From Chryseobacterium sp. ISL-6 (lineage in GTDB: Bacteria > Bacteroidota > Bacteroidia > Flavobacteriales > Weeksellaceae), in contig NZ_JAGGPT010000006.1 of the NCBI RefSeq assembly GCF_018613715.1, positions 682,001 through 746,000 of the forward strand: a stretch of DNA of 64,000 nt, read 5' to 3'. Made by a program: the position numbers and the translations under genes. Below, piece by piece: positions 45,092-55,439 of this stretch. Under the pieces are notes generated by a model, which was given only the letters and a program-made list of their open reading frames with translations, was not told the origin of the DNA and ran no database searches. How positions within the stretch are numbered: position 1 is the stretch's first letter; the number at the start of each line of letters is the position of its first letter.

Positions 45092-47113
45092 ATGAGAAAT
45101 ACATCCAAAACCAGTACACTGGAAAGTAAGTTTCCTCTGCTGGCCGTAGAAGATCACTGTATCATTTCCAAGGAGGCTGATATTACCGCCTGCTTCAGGG
45201 TGCATCTTCCGGAACTCTTTACGGTAGCTGCCCCTGAATACGAAGCCATTCATTCTGCCTGGCATAAAGCGGTGAAAACTTTGCCTGATTTTACCGTGAT
45301 CCACAAACAGGACTGGTATATCAAAGAAAACTATACTCCGGATATGGCAAAGGAAGGATTAAGCTTTCTGGCAAAATCCTACCAGATGCATTTTAACGAG
45401 CGTCCTTTCTTGAACCACTACTGCTATGTGTTTATTACCAAGACTTCTAAGGAGCGAATGCGGATGCAGAGCAATTTCTCTTCCCTCTGCAAAGGCGTCT
45501 TAGTGCCAAAAGAGATCAGGGACAAAGAAACTATATCGCGGTTTATGGAAAGCGTAAGCCAGTTTGAACGAATCGTGAACGATTCACAGTTTGTCAAACT
45601 AGAGAGGTTAAAAGAAGAAGATATTGTGGGGACAGAAGGCAAACAAGGTTTATTAGACCAATATTTTACCCTGTCAAGACAGCATGGAACACCATTACAG
45701 GATATTGCGTTAGGTGCGGAAGAAATGCGTATCGGGAATAACAGGTTGTGCCTTCATACACTGTCTGATACCGATGACCTTCCCGGAACGGTATCTACCG
45801 ATACCCGCTATGAAAAGTTATCGACGGACCGCAGTGACTGCCGTTTGTCTTTTGCAGCTCCTGTGGGACTGCTCTTAAACTGTAATCATATCTATAACCA
45901 ATACTTATTCCTGGATAACAGTGACGATAATCTCAAAAAGTTTGAAAAATCAGCAAGGAATATGCATTCTCTGGGTAGGTACAGCCGAAGCAATCAAATC
46001 AATAAAGAATGGATTGAACGCTATTTAAATGAAGCCCATTCTTATGGCCTTTCTTCGATACGTGCTCATTTTAATGTGATGGCATGGTCTGATGATGCTT
46101 TTGAATTGAAACAGTTGAAAAATGATACAGGAAGTGCCCTAGCATTGATGGAATGTAAGCCTCGTCATAATACCACGGATGTAGCGACGCTTTACTGGGC
46201 GGGAATTCCTGGTAATGCAGGTGATTTTCCAAGTGAAGAAAGTTTTTATACGTTCATTGAACCGGCACTGTGCTTCTTTACCGAGGAAACCAATTACCAA
46301 AATTCACCTTCACCATTCGGAATTAAGATGGCTGATCGGCTCACCGGAAATCCAATCCATCTGGACATCTCTGATCTACCAATGAAAAAAGGGATTATCA
46401 CCAATAGAAACAAGTTCATTTTGGGACCCTCAGGCAGTGGAAAATCATTTTTCACTAATCACATGGTCAGGCAGTATTATGAGCAAGGGGCTCATGTTCT
46501 ATTAGTCGATACCGGAAATTCCTATCAGGGCTTGTGCGAACTCATCAAAGGAAAAACCAAAGGAGAAGACGGCGTTTATTTTACTTATACGGAAGATAAC
46601 CCAATTGCCTTTAATCCATTCTATACCGACGACGGTGTATTTGATATTGAAAAAAGAGAGAGTATTAAAACGTTGGTATTAACACTCTGGAAACGCGACG
46701 ATGAACCACCAACCCGTGCCGAAGAAGTCGCTCTTTCCAATGCGGTGAGCGGGTACATTGAACAAATAAAACAGGCAGATACCTGTCCATCATTCAATGG
46801 CTTTTATGAATATGTAAAAGGGGATTACCGCAAGATCCTGGAAGAAAAACAGGTTCGAGAAAAGGATTTTGACATTGCTAACTTTTTAAATGTTCTTGAA
46901 CCCTATTACAAAGGGGGCGAATACGATTACCTGCTGAATTCTGATAAACAGCTTGACCTATTGAATAAGCGTTTTATTGTGTTTGAAATTGATGCTATAA
47001 AGGACCACAAGATCTTATTTCCCATCGTCACCATCATCATTATGGAGGTATTCTTAAACAAAATGAGGAGGCTGAAAGGTATACGAAAGCTCATACTAAT
47101 TGAAGAAGCGTGG
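45092..47113 (+). CDS. traG: TraG (VirB4-like ATPase), exon 1 of a gene split by a group II intron
   Basis: The first 674 residues of the transfer ATPase TraG. It contains Walker A LGPSGSGKSFF (about residue 447) and, at its very end, the Walker B strand LILIEEAW. The protein is cut after W674 by the intron at 47114; without splicing the frame reads into intron sequence (RREVA) and stops at 47132. Exon 2 (49486-49962) continues in phase. VirB4 ATPases power channel assembly. The full spliced length of 832 residues agrees with TraG of other elements. Confidence 0.92.
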
Positions 47114-47713
47114 GTGCGACGAGAAGTTGCATAAATGATTGTCTGGCAAAGCGACCAGACCTGCTGTTTCGTCAGCAGTAACCTACCGACACATGCATCG
47201 CTGGTAACGGCGTTGTATGAAGCTGTCGGGACAAAGCACCCTTTGTAAAAAAGGAGCAGAAGCCGTGAGGCAGAGCAACTATCCCCAATATCACGGGATA
47301 TGGGTGCCAGGTTTGAGTGGTATGGCTAACATAAGTGAACCGTCGTTGGAACCGTCGTAACTTCGAATAAGCCAAAGATATTGAAAGGCTTTAACCCAAA
47401 AGGGAGGCAGTCGGTTACCCTCGTCCATGCATAGGGTACACGAACAAAGCACTGCCGGCGGATAGACGGAGCCTAACCCACTTATATGTCATTTATGCAG
47501 AACTCGGTAAGCCCATACCGTTCCTGTAGCTACAGGAAAGCTGACCGCAAGGAAAGCCGATAGCGGTGTGGGTAGAGGAAAACAGAAAAAGCGAATGCCA
47601 TTCTGTAATGGGATGGATAGGAGTTTAAACCTTACTCCACACGAAAGTGGGCAGACTTCTGTATGGTAACTTATTACAATAACCTTATAGAACTTTTAAA
47701 GGAAGGAAAGCAA

Positions 47714-49375
47714 ATGAACGTAAAAAGAAAAACGTGTGCACCTGCCGACAAGGTGGAAAACTGGGACAGCATTGACTGGGACAGTTGCGAATCCAATGTC
47801 AGAAAGCTGCAAGCGCGTATTGTAAAAGCTCAGAAAGAAGGCAGACATAACAAGGTTAAATCCTTGCAGTGGATGCTTACACACTCCTTTCACGCCAAAG
47901 CTTTGGCAGTGAAAAGAGTTACTTCAAACAAAGGAAAGAACACATCAGGTGTGGACAAAGTATTATGGTCTACATCCAATGCGAAGTATCAGGCGATTAA
48001 CGACCTGAAAAGAAGAAGCTACAACCCTCAACCATTGAAAAGAGTAAATATTACCAAGAAAAACGGAAAATTAAGACCATTGGGCATACCGACAATGAAA
48101 GACAGAGCAATGCAGGCATTATACCTGATGGCTTTAGAACCCATATCAGAAACTAAGGCTGACAGTCATTCTTACGGCTTCCGAAAGGAACGCAGTACGG
48201 CTGATGCGATAGCTCTTTGTTTCGGGCTACTTTCAAAAAAAGTATCGCCACAGTGGGTCTTGGAAGCTGACATCAAAGGATGTTTCGACCATATCAGTCA
48301 CGATTGGTTGCAGAATCGTGTCCCTACAGACAAGGCTATGCTCCAAAAATGGCTGAAAAGTGGATTCATCTTTGAAAAGAAGCTATTTCCAACGGAAGAA
48401 GGAACTCCGCAGGGAGGCATTATTTCTCCCACTCTTGCTAATCTGACCTTAGATGGATTGCAGGAATTGCTTGCTGGTAAGTTCAAGAAAAAACAAGTCA
48501 ATCTGGAAATTATAAATCCAAAGATTCATCTGGTAAGATATGCCGATGACTTCATTATAACGGGGACAAGCAAAGAACAGCTCGAAAATGAAGTACTTCC
48601 GCTTATCAAAGAATTTCTTTCGGAAAGAGGTCTGGAACTCTCAATGGAGAAAACCAGAATTACCCATATCTCGAATGGATTTGATTTTCTTGGATTCAAC
48701 ATCCGCAAGTACAGCAATGGTAAGCTATTGATTAAACCTTCAAAGGATAGTCTGAAAAAGTTTTCTGAAAAAGTGGCAGGTATTATTGATTCCAATAAGA
48801 CAAGCAAACAGGAAACTCTTATCAGACAATTAAATCCTGTGATAATGGGTTGGGCAAACTATTACAAAAGCTGTGTAGCCTCTGAAACATTCAGGAAAGC
48901 AGATTTCCTGATATTCCAAAAACTGTGGACTTGGGCGATGAGAAGACATCCTAAAAAAGGAAAATTCTGGGTTGCAAAGAAATACTTCCGAAAAATCGGG
49001 AACAGGAACTGGACATTTGCGGTAGATACACCCAACTATAAGGGAAAGAATGAAACATTCTCCCTTAAAAGGATGTATGACACCAAAATACTCCGCCATA
49101 TCCAGATAAAGCAGGAAGCCAATCCTTTCGACCCTGAATGGAAGTCTTACTTTGACCAAAGGGAAACTTACAAAATGTTAGAATCCCTCGACGGTAAAAA
49201 GTCGCTCCTACAACTATGGAAAAGACAAAATCGCAAGTGTCCGTTGTGTGGCAAACTGATAGGGCGAGAACTTCAATGGGGAACAACAACCCTGATGGAG
49301 GAAGGAGTTCGCAAGAACTTTCTCGTTCACGATGTTTGCCGCAGAAGTTCTTACCAATTAAAATTGAAGTACTAA
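47714..49375 (+). CDS. ltrA: Group II intron reverse transcriptase/maturase with HNH endonuclease
   Basis: ATG at 47714 (MNVKRKTCAPADKVENW) preceded by GGAAGG, an unusually good ribosome site for this genome, gives 553 residues; an earlier ATG at 47663 is less likely. RT motifs: GKLRPLGIPTMKDRAMQAL, SYGFRKERSTADAI, EADIKGCFDHI, GTPQGGIISPTLANL and the active site VRYADDFIITG. The thumb/maturase region (GWANYYKSCV) follows, then an HNH domain (CPLCGKLIGRELQ, VHDVCRR). All catalytic residues appear intact. It assists splicing and copies the intron into new sites. Confidence 0.93.
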   Translation: MNVKRKTCAPADKVENWDSIDWDSCESNVRKLQARIVKAQKEGRHNKVKSLQWMLTHSFHAKALAVKRVTSNKGKNTSGVDKVLWSTSNAKYQAINDLKRRSYNPQPLKRVNITKKNGKLRPLGIPTMKDRAMQALYLMALEPISETKADSHSYGFRKERSTADAIALCFGLLSKKVSPQWVLEADIKGCFDHISHDWLQNRVPTDKAMLQKWLKSGFIFEKKLFPTEEGTPQGGIISPTLANLTLDGLQELLAGKFKKKQVNLEIINPKIHLVRYADDFIITGTSKEQLENEVLPLIKEFLSERGLELSMEKTRITHISNGFDFLGFNIRKYSNGKLLIKPSKDSLKKFSEKVAGIIDSNKTSKQETLIRQLNPVIMGWANYYKSCVASETFRKADFLIFQKLWTWAMRRHPKKGKFWVAKKYFRKIGNRNWTFAVDTPNYKGKNETFSLKRMYDTKILRHIQIKQEANPFDPEWKSYFDQRETYKMLESLDGKKSLLQLWKRQNRKCPLCGKLIGRELQWGTTTLMEEGVRKNFLVHDVCRRSSYQLKLKY

Positions 49376-49410
49376 TGAGCTGGTTTCAAACAAGAAATTT
49401 TAAGTTACTT

Positions 49411-49485
49411 GAGCCGTATGAGGGGAAACTCTCACGTACGGTTCTTAGGGGGGAAAGCGGGAGTAATCCTGCCGACCTACCCGAC
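49411..49485 (+). ncRNA. Group II intron domains V and VI
   Basis: Domain V (49411-49446) starts GAGCCGTATGAGGGGAAACT and closes CACGTACGGTTCTT: the conserved AGC triad pairs with GTT and the GAAA tetraloop is present. Domain VI (49447-49480) has an A bulge candidate in GGGAGTAATCCT, which would supply the branch point. These define the intron's catalytic core and 3' end. Confidence 0.85.
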
Positions 49486-49962
49486 AAGGCGATTGCGAAG
49501 GAAGGAATGGCGGAATACCTGAAATATTTGTTTAAAACCGTTAGAAAATTCTTTGGTGAAGCCATCGTCGTTACGCAGGAGGTGGATGATATAATCCACT
49601 CACCAATTGTCAGGGAAAGTATTATCAACAACTCGGACTGTAAGATCCTGCTCGACCAGCGAAAGTACATGAACAAGTTTGATGAAATACAGGCTATGCT
49701 GGGACTGACTGATAAAGAAAAGGCACAGGTGCTTTCGATCAATATGAATAATGATCCTTCACGGTTTTATAAGGAAGTATGGATAGGATTAGGAGGTACT
49801 CACTCCGCTGTCTACGCTACAGAAGTTAGTCTGGAGGAATATTGCGCCTATACAACCGAAGAAACCGAAAAACTCGAAGTGATGCAGCTTGCTCAGGAGT
49901 TGGGTGGCAATGTCGAACTGGCGATTAAAAGGATCGCTACCGATAAAAAAGAAAATCAATAA
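49486..49962 (+). CDS. traG: TraG, exon 2
   Basis: In phase with exon 1, this encodes the last 158 residues, beginning KAIAKEGMAEYLKYLFK and including TVRKFFGEAIVVTQEVDDI and LGLTDKEKAQVLSIN, all typical of TraG C-termini after the Walker B. It is expressed as part of TraG only if the intron is removed. A frame through intron DNA starting at 49216 covers this exon but is not a real gene. Confidence 0.9.
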   Translation, partial: KAIAKEGMAEYLKYLFKTVRKFFGEAIVVTQEVDDIIHSPIVRESIINNSDCKILLDQRKYMNKFDEIQAMLGLTDKEKAQVLSINMNNDPSRFYKEVWIGLGGTHSAVYATEVSLEEYCAYTTEETEKLEVMQLAQELGGNVELAIKRIATDKKENQ

Positions 49963-49997
49963 AATTTCAATTTAACAACTTTTTAAAATCTAAAAAA

Positions 49998-50627
49998 ATG
50001 AAACATTTTATGTTATTGGTGTGTACAGCCCTGTTTCTGGGTTTTACACCCGCTAAAGCGCAATTTGTGGTTACAGACCCGACCAATCTTGCGCAGGGAA
50101 TTGTCAATTCAGCCCAACAGATCGTGCAGACATCAAGTACGGTTACCAACACGCTGAAAAGTTTTCAGGAAGTGCAAAAAGTCTACAGCCAGGGAAAGGA
50201 GTATTACGATAAACTGAAAGCCGTCACCAATCTGGTTAAAGATGCAAGAAAAGTGCAGCAGACCGTACTAATGGTGGGTGATATTTCACAACTGTATGTC
50301 AACAATTTTGGTAAAATGATTAATGATCCCAATTTTTCACCACAGGAATTAACGGCAATAGCCTTCGGTTATTCAAAGCTTCTGAATGAAAGTGGGGATC
50401 TCCTTCAGGACCTCAAGCAGATCATCAACGCCTCAAGCCTTTCCATGAATGACAAGGAACGAATGGAAATAGTTGACAAAGTGTATAAGGAAGTGAGCGA
50501 GTATCACAAGCTGGTGCGCTACTATACCAACAAAAATATCTCCGTAAGCTATCTGAGAGCAAAAAAGAAAAACGATGCTCAGCGTGTCCTTCAGCTCTAT
50601 GGAACGGCTAATCAGAAATATTGGTAG
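49998..50627 (+). CDS. traI: TraI (DUF4141) secreted transfer protein
   Basis: A 209-residue protein with a signal peptide ending PAKAQ and the DUF4141 body: VVTDPTNLAQGIVNSAQQIV, then a helical TLKSFQEVQKVYSQGKEYYD and end NDAQRVLQLYGTANQKYW. This gene follows traG in Bacteroidetes transfer operons. It is periplasmic and has been compared with VirB5-type factors. The 36-bp gap keeps it in the traG operon. Confidence 0.88.
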   Translation: MKHFMLLVCTALFLGFTPAKAQFVVTDPTNLAQGIVNSAQQIVQTSSTVTNTLKSFQEVQKVYSQGKEYYDKLKAVTNLVKDARKVQQTVLMVGDISQLYVNNFGKMINDPNFSPQELTAIAFGYSKLLNESGDLLQDLKQIINASSLSMNDKERMEIVDKVYKEVSEYHKLVRYYTNKNISVSYLRAKKKNDAQRVLQLYGTANQKYW

Positions 50628-50655
50628 ATCTCTAAACCCTTAAACCCTTATTATT

Positions 50656-51648
50656 ATGGAATTTGACAACCTACATGAAATCCTGCGGTCCTTGTACGAC
50701 GAAATGCTTCCTATGTCCGCCACAATGGCGGCAGTGGCAAAAGGTGTCGCAGGTTTGGGCGCATTATTTTATGTGGCCCTAAAAGTTTGGCAGGCACTGA
50801 GCCGCGCTGAACCCATTGATATGTTTCCACTGTTAAGACCCTTTGCCCTGGGAATATGTATTATGTTTTTTCCAACAATCGTGCTTGGAACGATCAATGC
50901 GGTACTAAGTCCTGTGGTCACAGGTACCCACTTAATGCTGGAAAATCAGGTGCTCGACCTTAATAAATTACAGCAGCAAAAAGATCAGCTTGAAAGGGAA
51001 GCCATGCTCCGAAATCCTGAGCAGGCTTATCTAATCTCAGATGAAGAGTTTGATAAAAAGCTCGATGAATTGGGCTGGTCACCTTCCGACCTGGGAACGA
51101 TGGCAGGTATGTACCTGGAGCGTCAGACCTATCAATTTGAGCAGACTATTAAAAACTGGTTTAGGGATCTGCTTGAAATTCTCTTTCAGGCTGCTGCACT
51201 GGTTATTGATACCATAAGGACTTTTTTTTTAATTGTATTGTCTATCCTAGGGCCTATTGCATTTGCCATCTCTGTGTGGGATGGTTTTCAATCCACACTG
51301 AGCCAATGGATCTCAAGATATGTCAGCGTTTATTTATGGCTGCCTGTGGCAGATATTTTTAGTGCGATGCTGGCAAAGCTCCAGTCCCTGATGCTGGAAA
51401 AGGATATTGAAAGCTTGTCAGACCCGAATTTCATTCCAGATGGTTCAAGTACCATTTATATCATATTTATGATTATCGGGATTGTTGGCTACTTCACCGT
51501 TCCAACGGTAACAGGCTGGGTAATTCAGGCTGGTGGTGCCGGTAATTTCATGCGCAATGTTACGCAAACAGCCCAAAAAGCAGGAAATGTTGCCAGTGCA
51601 GGCACTGGTGCAGCGGCAGGCAATATTGGCGGCCAGCTTTTGAAATAA
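50656..51648 (+). CDS. traJ: TraJ, polytopic inner membrane protein (VirB6-like)
   Basis: A 330-residue protein starting FDNLHEILRSLYDEMLPMSA, the TraJ family opening. About six to seven membrane segments are visible (45-62, 70-90, 180-200, 205-225, 260-285, 300-318). The WDGFQSTLSQWISRYVSVYLW loop is highly conserved in the family. It ends in small residues. The role is formation of the DNA channel in the inner membrane. Confidence 0.9.
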   Translation: MEFDNLHEILRSLYDEMLPMSATMAAVAKGVAGLGALFYVALKVWQALSRAEPIDMFPLLRPFALGICIMFFPTIVLGTINAVLSPVVTGTHLMLENQVLDLNKLQQQKDQLEREAMLRNPEQAYLISDEEFDKKLDELGWSPSDLGTMAGMYLERQTYQFEQTIKNWFRDLLEILFQAAALVIDTIRTFFLIVLSILGPIAFAISVWDGFQSTLSQWISRYVSVYLWLPVADIFSAMLAKLQSLMLEKDIESLSDPNFIPDGSSTIYIIFMIIGIVGYFTVPTVTGWVIQAGGAGNFMRNVTQTAQKAGNVASAGTGAAAGNIGGQLLK

Positions 51649-51673
51649 TATAATTCACGAAAAATTAAGAATA

Positions 51674-52297
51674 ATGGAATTTAAAACACTTAGAAATATC
51701 GAAAATAGTTTCAGGCAGATCAGACTTTACGCGATCATATTTGCCGTACTCTGTGCTTCGGTTGTTGGGTATACCACCTGGGAATCCTACAGTTTTGCCG
51801 AAAAACAGAGACAAAAGATTTATGTCCTCGATAATGGCAAGTCACTCATGCTGGCACTCGCTCAGGATGCTACAGTCAACCGTCCTGTGGAAGCAAGGGA
51901 ACATGTAAGGCGCTTCCACGAACTCTTTTTTACCCTTGCACCCGATAAGAATGCCATTGAGAGTAATATGAAAAGAGCATTTAATCTTGCCGATAAAAGC
52001 GCTTTCGATTACTACAAAGATCTTTCCGAGAAAGGCTATTACAACCGGATCATTTCAGGTAATATCCAGCAAAGGGTTGAAATAGACAGCGTTGAGTGCA
52101 ATTTTGACACTTATCCTTATGCCGTTAAAACATTTGCAAGACAATACATTATCCGTTCGAGCAATTTAACTGAAAGGAATCTGATTACTTCCTGCTATCT
52201 GGTTAATTCAGTGCGGTCTGATAATAATCCGCAGGGTTTTAACATAGAGAAATTCAGTGTACTGGAAAATAGGGATTTACAAGTCGTTGACCGCTAA
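51674..52297 (+). CDS. traK: TraK (VirB8-like) transfer protein
   Basis: A 207-residue bitopic protein: one N-terminal membrane segment (IRLYAIIFAVLCASVVGYTT), then a periplasmic NTF2-like domain with VRRFHELFFTLAPDKNAIE and YYKDLSEKGYYNRIISGNI. It is the typical TraK of Bacteroidetes elements and is regarded as the VirB8 counterpart. The next gene follows 12 bp later. Confidence 0.9.
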   Translation: MEFKTLRNIENSFRQIRLYAIIFAVLCASVVGYTTWESYSFAEKQRQKIYVLDNGKSLMLALAQDATVNRPVEAREHVRRFHELFFTLAPDKNAIESNMKRAFNLADKSAFDYYKDLSEKGYYNRIISGNIQQRVEIDSVECNFDTYPYAVKTFARQYIIRSSNLTERNLITSCYLVNSVRSDNNPQGFNIEKFSVLENRDLQVVDR

Positions 52298-52309
52298 ACT
52301 CATAGTGTC

Positions 52310-52594
52310 ATGAAAAAATTAAGATTATTTATCGACACCTGTGTATATAGGTTGGAAGAACGCTGGCAGAAGCTTTCTTCCACAAAGCAAAGGAAATTTT
52401 TGATCCTCTTTTTTGCAGGTTACCTGCTGATTACCGGATTTGTGATCATGTCCGTGTGGTATGACGCCAAATCTGCGAATTCCATTGAGAAGGCCAGAAT
52501 CGATCATATCCGAAACCCTGTTTTAAAACAGGATACACCATTAAGAGATTCATCATCAACTCACTTAAAAATTAATTCAGATGAAAGAGAATGA
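52310..52594 (+). CDS. traL: TraL (DUF3989) small membrane protein
   Basis: A 94-residue protein with one membrane segment (RKFLILFFAGYLLITGFVIM in part) following the family start LRLFIDTCVYRLEERW. It overlaps the start of the next gene by 14 bp, as is common for traL-traM. The exact role in the channel is unknown. Confidence 0.85.
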   Translation: MKKLRLFIDTCVYRLEERWQKLSSTKQRKFLILFFAGYLLITGFVIMSVWYDAKSANSIEKARIDHIRNPVLKQDTPLRDSSSTHLKINSDERE

Positions 52595-53894
52595 TAAAAA
52601 TAAAGCATCGATAAGACTTACAGAAGTTAATCAAAAACAGAGTTTTGAAACGGAAAGCAGTTCGAAGGATAAATTTCAAAAGCTGAAGAAACCATTGATT
52701 TTTGGTTTAATGGCTATTGTATTTTCCGCGTGTATGTACCTGATATTTGAGCCTTCTTCAGAGAAGAAAGAAAATGAGCAGGCGGGTTTAAATGAAGTCG
52801 TGCCGCAGGCTACCGAGGCCGGGATGCAGGCTGATAAAAGCAAAGCTTATGAAAGTGAACTATTGGAGCAAAAAGAGCTGGAGAAAAAGAGGTCACTTTC
52901 GGGCTTATCAGATTACTGGAATGTAGACAGCACCAATTCTGGTTCTAATAACAGTAATTCAGTGAGTAATCCCGCAGTTTCTGCTCCTAATCAGCAGAAC
53001 GAAGCGCTAAAGAGTTACCGGAACATTCAGGGTACATTAGGTTCCTTTTATGAGGACAGGGGGCAAACAACGCAGCTTCAAAATGAGGTTCAGTCTTTAC
53101 GGACACAATTGGCGCAAAAGGAAGCTCCACAAACTAATCCCGTTGAAAGCCAATTGGCACTAATGGAAAAATCCTACCAGATGGCAGCGAAATATTTTCC
53201 GGCTGCCAAAACAACTGGAGGAGAAAAACCGGATAAAATTATTGAAGATACGACGCCTAAAAACAATGCGAAAGTTTCCTTGGCGAGCTTTTATCCAGCA
53301 CACAAAAGTGTAGTTTCTGCACTTTATCGTGAACCATCAGACAGTGCCTGGCTTGCGGATTTGCAACTGGTAAAAAACAGGAAGTTTTATACCGTTGGAA
53401 ATATGCAGCAAAATACCCAGCCGGCTAACAGTATCCGGGCATGTATTCATGAAACGCAAACCATTACCAGTGAAAACGCTGTCCGCATCAGGCTTTTGGA
53501 TGAGACAAGGATATCAAAGCTTGTCCTACCTAAAGGGACTATATTGACAGCCATTGCTAAATTTCAGGGTTACCGTCTACAGCTACAGATCAGTTCTGTG
53601 GAATTTGAAGGTAACATCATAGCGACCGATATATTGGCCTATGATACTGACGGACAACAAGGCTTGGCAGTACCGTATTCTGCGGAAAGAAATGCACTAA
53701 CAGATGTCGTGGCAAATATGGGCAATACCGGGGGAACCAGTATTTCGCTGAGTTCCACCACAGGACAGCAAATCACTTCAGATTTAAGCAAAAGTGTTGT
53801 TCAGGGAATCTCCGGTTACTTCTCAAAAAAGGTAAGAATGCCCAAAATAACCTTAAAAGCGGGCTATCAAATATTCCTGATTGCCAAAAAATAA
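52581..53894 (+). CDS. traM: TraM (VirB10-like) transfer protein
   Basis: A 437-residue protein: cytoplasmic start, a single membrane segment (LIFGLMAIVFSACMYLIF), a low-complexity Asn/Gln/Ser-rich periplasmic linker (about 110-190) and a conserved C-terminal domain from about 230 with SLASFYPAHKSVVSALYREP, a TRISKLVLPKGTILTAIA strand and a VANMGNTGGTSISLSS loop. This matches TraM (DUF3714). It is thought to bridge inner and outer membranes like VirB10. Confidence 0.9.
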   Translation: MKENDKNKASIRLTEVNQKQSFETESSSKDKFQKLKKPLIFGLMAIVFSACMYLIFEPSSEKKENEQAGLNEVVPQATEAGMQADKSKAYESELLEQKELEKKRSLSGLSDYWNVDSTNSGSNNSNSVSNPAVSAPNQQNEALKSYRNIQGTLGSFYEDRGQTTQLQNEVQSLRTQLAQKEAPQTNPVESQLALMEKSYQMAAKYFPAAKTTGGEKPDKIIEDTTPKNNAKVSLASFYPAHKSVVSALYREPSDSAWLADLQLVKNRKFYTVGNMQQNTQPANSIRACIHETQTITSENAVRIRLLDETRISKLVLPKGTILTAIAKFQGYRLQLQISSVEFEGNIIATDILAYDTDGQQGLAVPYSAERNALTDVVANMGNTGGTSISLSSTTGQQITSDLSKSVVQGISGYFSKKVRMPKITLKAGYQIFLIAKK

Positions 53895-53918
53895 TATTAA
53901 TGCTAAAAATAATAATAT

Positions 53919-54839
53919 ATGAACCTAATATTTAAATGCCTGTTGGCAGGATTTCTTATAATTTTTGCCTTGCAGATAAATGCCCAGGAGATGAAAACTG
54001 ATTCTATTCCAGATTCCGTTAAAACAAGCTCAAAGCTTCAATCCGGAAAAATAGACCCCTATTGGTTAACAGTAACCTATGACAAGACTACGCATATTAT
54101 TTTTCCATCAAAAATACGATATGTAGATCTTGGCAGTGAAAATCTAATTGCCGGCAAAGCGGAAGAGGCGGAAAACGTACTACGAATTAAGGCTTCGGTA
54201 CGCGATTTTGAAGCTGAAACTAATTTTTCTGTTATCACCGAAGATGGTCATTTTTACAATTTTGATGTCTTTTACAGTAAATACCCATCGACGGTAAACT
54301 ATGACATCCTCAAAATGCAGCACGCAGAAGAAAAGGAAAAAGTAACCGCTGTGCTCTTTGAAGATCTTGGCGACATTCAGCCCTTATCGACTGAGTCGGC
54401 TTTAAAAACTATTTATAACCAGAATAAAAAGCTTATTAAACATATTGGTTCTAAAAGTTTCGGGATCAGTTTCCTCCTTAAAAGCGTGTACACAGACAAC
54501 GGTAAATATTTTCTCCATACTGAATTGAAGAATAATTCTGCGGTGCCTTTTCCAGTTGATTTTATGACTTTTAAAATAGTGGACAAGAAAACAGCGAAAC
54601 GAACAGCTATGCAGGAAAAGGAACTGATTCCTCTAAGAACCTATTGGTCCATAAGTACAGTGGGTGGTCAAAGCAGTGAGCGAAATGTTTTTCTGCTTGA
54701 TCAGTTTACCCTTGCTGATGATAAGGTTCTGCTGATCGAAATTTTCGAGAAAAACGGTGGCAGGCATCAAAAACTGGAAGTCGAAAATTTGGATCTGATT
54801 AATGCAAAACCTGTTACGGACTTAAAACTGACTTTTTAA
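53919..54839 (+). CDS. traN: TraN (DUF4138, VirB9-like) transfer protein
   Basis: A 306-residue secreted protein with a signal peptide ending INAQ. The DUF4138 family features are YDKTTHIIFPSKIRYVDLGS, LRIKASVRDFEAETNFSV and the C-terminal EKELIPLRTYWSISTVGGQ. It is regarded as the VirB9-like outer membrane core component and lies directly downstream of traM. Confidence 0.9.
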   Translation: MNLIFKCLLAGFLIIFALQINAQEMKTDSIPDSVKTSSKLQSGKIDPYWLTVTYDKTTHIIFPSKIRYVDLGSENLIAGKAEEAENVLRIKASVRDFEAETNFSVITEDGHFYNFDVFYSKYPSTVNYDILKMQHAEEKEKVTAVLFEDLGDIQPLSTESALKTIYNQNKKLIKHIGSKSFGISFLLKSVYTDNGKYFLHTELKNNSAVPFPVDFMTFKIVDKKTAKRTAMQEKELIPLRTYWSISTVGGQSSERNVFLLDQFTLADDKVLLIEIFEKNGGRHQKLEVENLDLINAKPVTDLKLTF

Positions 54840-54858
54840 CCCTTTAAAACAAAGTGAA

Positions 54859-55422
54859 ATGAATAAATATATAGTTATACTGATCATATTGATTATCAGC
54901 AGTACAGGTTTGCAAGCTCAAAGATTGATTAAGGGGCAAAAAGGGTTTGAAATAACTGCTGGACTGATCTCTGATAAGATGCCATTACATAATTATTTTT
55001 ATGTCCAGGCAGGAATGACCATTAACGAAAAAAAAGGAAACTATCAGTTATGGATGCTGGAATACAGCAAAAAGACACACGAATTTGAAAACTATGTGAT
55101 TCCGGTGGAAACTTATTCGGCTGAATGGGGATACAGTTTCTATTTAATTGGAGACTGGGCTAAGAATATCTCATTAAACCTGGGGGTGGATGGAGTAGTG
55201 GGATATGAAAGTTTTAATCGTGGGGAAGATACCTTGTCTAACGGCGCTGTTATACAAAATAAGGACAGCTTTATTTACGGGGGTAGTTTAAGGCTTTCAT
55301 TAGAAACCTATCTTGCGGATCACTTTGTGTTTCTGCTACAGGGAAAAACCAAAGCAGTTTGGGGGACTTCTGTCGAAAGATTCCGGCCCTCTACAGGTAT
55401 TGGATTACGTTATATTTTCTAA
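54859..55422 (+). CDS. traO: TraO conjugal transfer protein
   Basis: A 187-residue secreted protein: signal peptide ending GLQAQ, then the TraO start RLIKGQKGFEITAGLIS and an amphipathic beta pattern ending STGIGLRYIF, like a small outer membrane beta-barrel. It forms part of the outer membrane portion of Bacteroidetes transfer systems. The function has not been defined beyond being needed for transfer. Confidence 0.88.
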   Translation: MNKYIVILIILIISSTGLQAQRLIKGQKGFEITAGLISDKMPLHNYFYVQAGMTINEKKGNYQLWMLEYSKKTHEFENYVIPVETYSAEWGYSFYLIGDWAKNISLNLGVDGVVGYESFNRGEDTLSNGAVIQNKDSFIYGGSLRLSLETYLADHFVFLLQGKTKAVWGTSVERFRPSTGIGLRYIF

Positions 55423-55439
55423 TTTTTTAATCTCAAACA

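Larger units (their letters stand above)
47114..49485 (+). mobile_element. Group II intron inserted in traG
   Basis: 2372 bp. The 5' end is GTGCGAC, the group II consensus GTGYG, directly after codon W674 of traG. The 3' end is marked by a typical domain V and domain VI, ending at ...CCGAC before AAG of exon 2. The interior encodes a reverse transcriptase/maturase with HNH domain. The region 47114-47713 is the structured RNA of domains I-IV with no protein. Joining the exons recreates IEEAW-KAIAKEG, the conserved TraG sequence, so the borders are certain to the base. Confidence 0.93.

Noticed and set aside
49216..49485. Upstream extension of the traG exon 2 frame through intron sequence
   Set aside because: It overlaps the HNH end of the maturase gene and domains V/VI; the real join is at 49486.
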